A DNA stretch of 64,000 nucleotides, taken from contig RIAZ01000005.1 of the NCBI GenBank assembly GCA_003762615.1, positions 124,001 to 188,000 on the forward strand. The letters run 5' to 3'. How positions within the stretch are numbered: position 1 is the stretch's first letter; each line of letters begins with the position of its first letter. The DNA is from Muribaculaceae bacterium Isolate-037 (Harlan) (GTDB taxonomy: Bacteria; Bacteroidota; Bacteroidia; Bacteroidales; Muribaculaceae). Below the pieces are notes generated by a model. The model did not search any database. It was not told where the DNA came from and worked only from the letters and a program-made list of their open reading frames with translations. This document shows positions 61,985 through 64,000 of this stretch, one piece after another. The position numbers were made by a program, and so were the translations under genes.

Positions 61985-64000
61985 ATGGCTACTCATCTAT
62001 TGGGAATAAGACATCACGGTCCGGGGTCATGTCGCAATGTGGCGTCATATCTTGAGGAATTGAAGCCGGATCTCATTCTGCTTGAGGGTCCTCCCGAAGC
62101 TGACGGTCTGCTGAAAGATGTGGTGGATCCGCAAATGGTTCCGCCGATTGCACTTCTCGCTTATCAACCGGACGCTCCTCAGAATGCCGTGTTCTATCCG
62201 TTTGCAGACTTTTCCCCCGAATGGCAGACAATACGTTACGCCGTGCGTAATGGCGTGGAGATACGCATGTTTGACCTGCCGTTGTCCTACTCCATGGCAT
62301 TAAATAATGACTCCGCAAATGATGATTCCGCGCAGTCCGTTCAGGAGGATAATTCGGAGGGGAGTATGACGGATGCGGTCAAGAGAGATCCTTTTGATTA
62401 TCTTGCGGAGATTGCCGGATATGCGGATGGTGAGTCGTGGTGGGAATCCACGATAGAGATACGCCATGACAATGCCGGCGTATTCGAGGGGGTGCAGGAG
62501 GCAGTCACGGCATTGCGTGATGCGCTTCCGGAGTCTACTTCTCCGCGCGATCTGCTGCGCGAGGCGTGGATGAGGAAGATGTTGCGAGCCGCACAGAAGG
62601 AGAATTTCGAGCGGATAGCCGTGGTGTGCGGTGCATGGCACGTGCCCGCTTTGAGCCGTATGCCGAAGGTGAAGGATGACAATGAACTGCTGAAGGGTCT
62701 TCCGAAGGTAAAGGTGGAGTGTACGTGGATACCATGGACCTACGACCGCCTGTCTCTGCGTAGCGGATATGGCGCGGGTATCATGTCGCCCGGATGGTAT
62801 GACTATCTGTGGAATAATCCGGATGACGATGGTACACGATGGGTGGCAAACGTGGCGGCTCTGCTACGTCAGAAGGATATGGATATATCGGTGGCGCACG
62901 TGATAGAGACTATCCGGCTTGCTCATGCTACGGCTGCGTTACGCGGTCTACCATCTCCGTCGCTCGCAGAATATAATGAGGCAGTCACTACGGTGATGGG
63001 TTTCGGTGATGATGTGCTTCTCTCAATAATAAGAGAGCAGATGATTATCAGCGACCGTCTGGGGAGTGTGCCCGATAATGTCCCGAAGGTGCCGCTGCTC
63101 AGTGATGTGGAGCGACAGCAGAAGAGGCTGAGAGTGCCGTTTAAGGCTGGTATAAAGGAACTTGCTCTTGATCTTCGTAAGCCGGGTGATCTTGAGCGCA
63201 GCATCCTCTTCCATCGGCTGAACCTGCTTGGTATAAGCTGGGCGACACCCGGCATAAGCGAAGGGAAGGGCACTTTCAAGGAGACGTGGACGCTTTATCA
63301 TAATCCGGAGCAGATCATTCGTATAATCGAGGCGGCTATCTGGGGAAATACCTTGGAGGAGGCTGCACGGAAATATATGTTGAGTCAGACGGAGAAGGCG
63401 GAGCGTATCATGGATCTCACCCGACTCTTGAAGAATATAATCCCCGCTGATCTTCCTCAACTTGTGGAGTCGATCACGCGGCGTCTTGACAGTCTTTCGG
63501 CTGCCTCGGCAGATATAGTTGATATGATGAGGGCTTTGCCCGACCTTGCAGGTATTGTCAGATATGGAGATGTACGCAATCTCGATTTCTCGAATGTAAG
63601 GGGTATGCTCCACACGATGACCGCCCGTATCCTTGCCGGTGGCGTGCTTGCATGCGTGAATATAGATGAGGATGCGGCTGAAAGTCTTCTTGAACGCCTG
63701 ATAGCTGCCGACTACGCGCTCTCCACTCTTGATGATGCTGAACTGAATGAGATGTGGACGGGTTTCATATCCCAACTTCGCGGCGGCTCCAATGTGCATC
63801 CCGTCATAGCCGGATATGCCACCCGTATGCTCCACGATAAGCGTCTGCTCTCTTCGGAGGAGGTGGCGGATGCGTTGGAATATCGTTTGTCGGTGGGGAA
63901 TACTCCGGCAGAGATGGCTTATTGGCTTGAGGGTTTCCTACGAGCTTCCGGCACCGTCTTGCTGCTTGATGAGAATCTTTGGAACCTTGTCAATGACTGG
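61985..64000 (+). CDS. DUF5682 family protein, partial
   Basis: The frame opens with ATG at 61985 (MATHLLGIRHHGPGSCRNVA) and is still open at 64000, 672 codons in; the C-terminal end is missing. The N-terminal pattern GIRHHGPGS...LEELKPDLILLEGPPEAD resembles the TraB/ChaN-like (EREA) fold, where a His and Glu bind substrate or metal. Later segments (VVCGAWHVPALSRM, WIPWTYDRLSLRSGYGAG) are typical of DUF5682. It belongs to the SWIM-DUF5691-MoxR cluster. Enzymatic function is not established. Confidence 0.85.
   Translation, partial: MATHLLGIRHHGPGSCRNVASYLEELKPDLILLEGPPEADGLLKDVVDPQMVPPIALLAYQPDAPQNAVFYPFADFSPEWQTIRYAVRNGVEIRMFDLPLSYSMALNNDSANDDSAQSVQEDNSEGSMTDAVKRDPFDYLAEIAGYADGESWWESTIEIRHDNAGVFEGVQEAVTALRDALPESTSPRDLLREAWMRKMLRAAQKENFERIAVVCGAWHVPALSRMPKVKDDNELLKGLPKVKVECTWIPWTYDRLSLRSGYGAGIMSPGWYDYLWNNPDDDGTRWVANVAALLRQKDMDISVAHVIETIRLAHATAALRGLPSPSLAEYNEAVTTVMGFGDDVLLSIIREQMIISDRLGSVPDNVPKVPLLSDVERQQKRLRVPFKAGIKELALDLRKPGDLERSILFHRLNLLGISWATPGISEGKGTFKETWTLYHNPEQIIRIIEAAIWGNTLEEAARKYMLSQTEKAERIMDLTRLLKNIIPADLPQLVESITRRLDSLSAASADIVDMMRALPDLAGIVRYGDVRNLDFSNVRGMLHTMTARILAGGVLACVNIDEDAAESLLERLIAADYALSTLDDAELNEMWTGFISQLRGGSNVHPVIAGYATRMLHDKRLLSSEEVADALEYRLSVGNTPAEMAYWLEGFLRASGTVLLLDENLWNLVNDW

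Overview
The window reads as a chromosomal segment of a gut Bacteroidales bacterium, most likely of the Muribaculaceae (S24-7) type. Support comes from promoters of the Bacteroidota pattern (TTTG, about 20 bases, TAnnTTTG) in front of many genes, DUF3078 and C10-protease/LRR surface proteins with Bacteroidota-like C-terminal tails, isolated GH29 and GH115 enzymes, and Bacteroidota-type IS5 and Rpn elements. The family assignment is inference; the phylum is well supported. No rRNA, tRNA or CRISPR array was found.

Layout. 1-3798 (minus): an oxalate-degrading module, frc, oxc and an AEC permease cut by the window edge, with hairpins in both intergenic gaps. 4060-4725: rplU-rpmA and a bidirectional terminator. 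4792-7752: a DoxX-like membrane protein, thymidine kinase and L-cysteine desulfidase. 7792-10574 (minus): three exported proteins of unknown role, the largest a DUF3078 barrel. 10686-14947 (minus): parE-coaD-S41 protease. 15107-17005 (minus): mscS-aat. 17154-19769 (minus): clpS-clpA, divergent from a small HExxH protein.

20549-32020 holds two giant exported proteins in tandem. One is built from ten 128-residue repeats whose DNA is nearly identical. The other is a C10 cysteine protease fused to LRR and other modules. They share one domain, placed N-terminally in the first and near the C-terminus in the second. 32442-38308: an AraC regulator, a translationally coupled TolC-HlyD-MFS tripartite pump with likely AraC operator repeats, and an exported hydrolase. 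38347-40080 is a GH29 fucosidase. 40252-43460 is an accessory patch: a truncated DUF1810 copy, a dead IS5-type element, an Rpn nuclease and an intact DUF1810 copy. 43510-47445: an SDR oxidoreductase and a GH115 alpha-glucuronidase. 47687-49189: catalase.

49386-54886 is a compact phosphate-like unit: response regulator, histidine kinase, PiT transporter and porin, with overlapping genes and an 11-bp-phased operator candidate before PiT. 54887-57912 holds an outer-membrane barrel protein, a stand-alone macro-domain protein, an Ig-like lipoprotein and REP-like palindromes. 58038-64000 is a cluster of SWIM zinc finger, DUF5691, MoxR ATPase and DUF5682 (cut by the window end). This last cluster, of unknown function and tightly coupled, is the best candidate for an uncharacterised multi-gene system.
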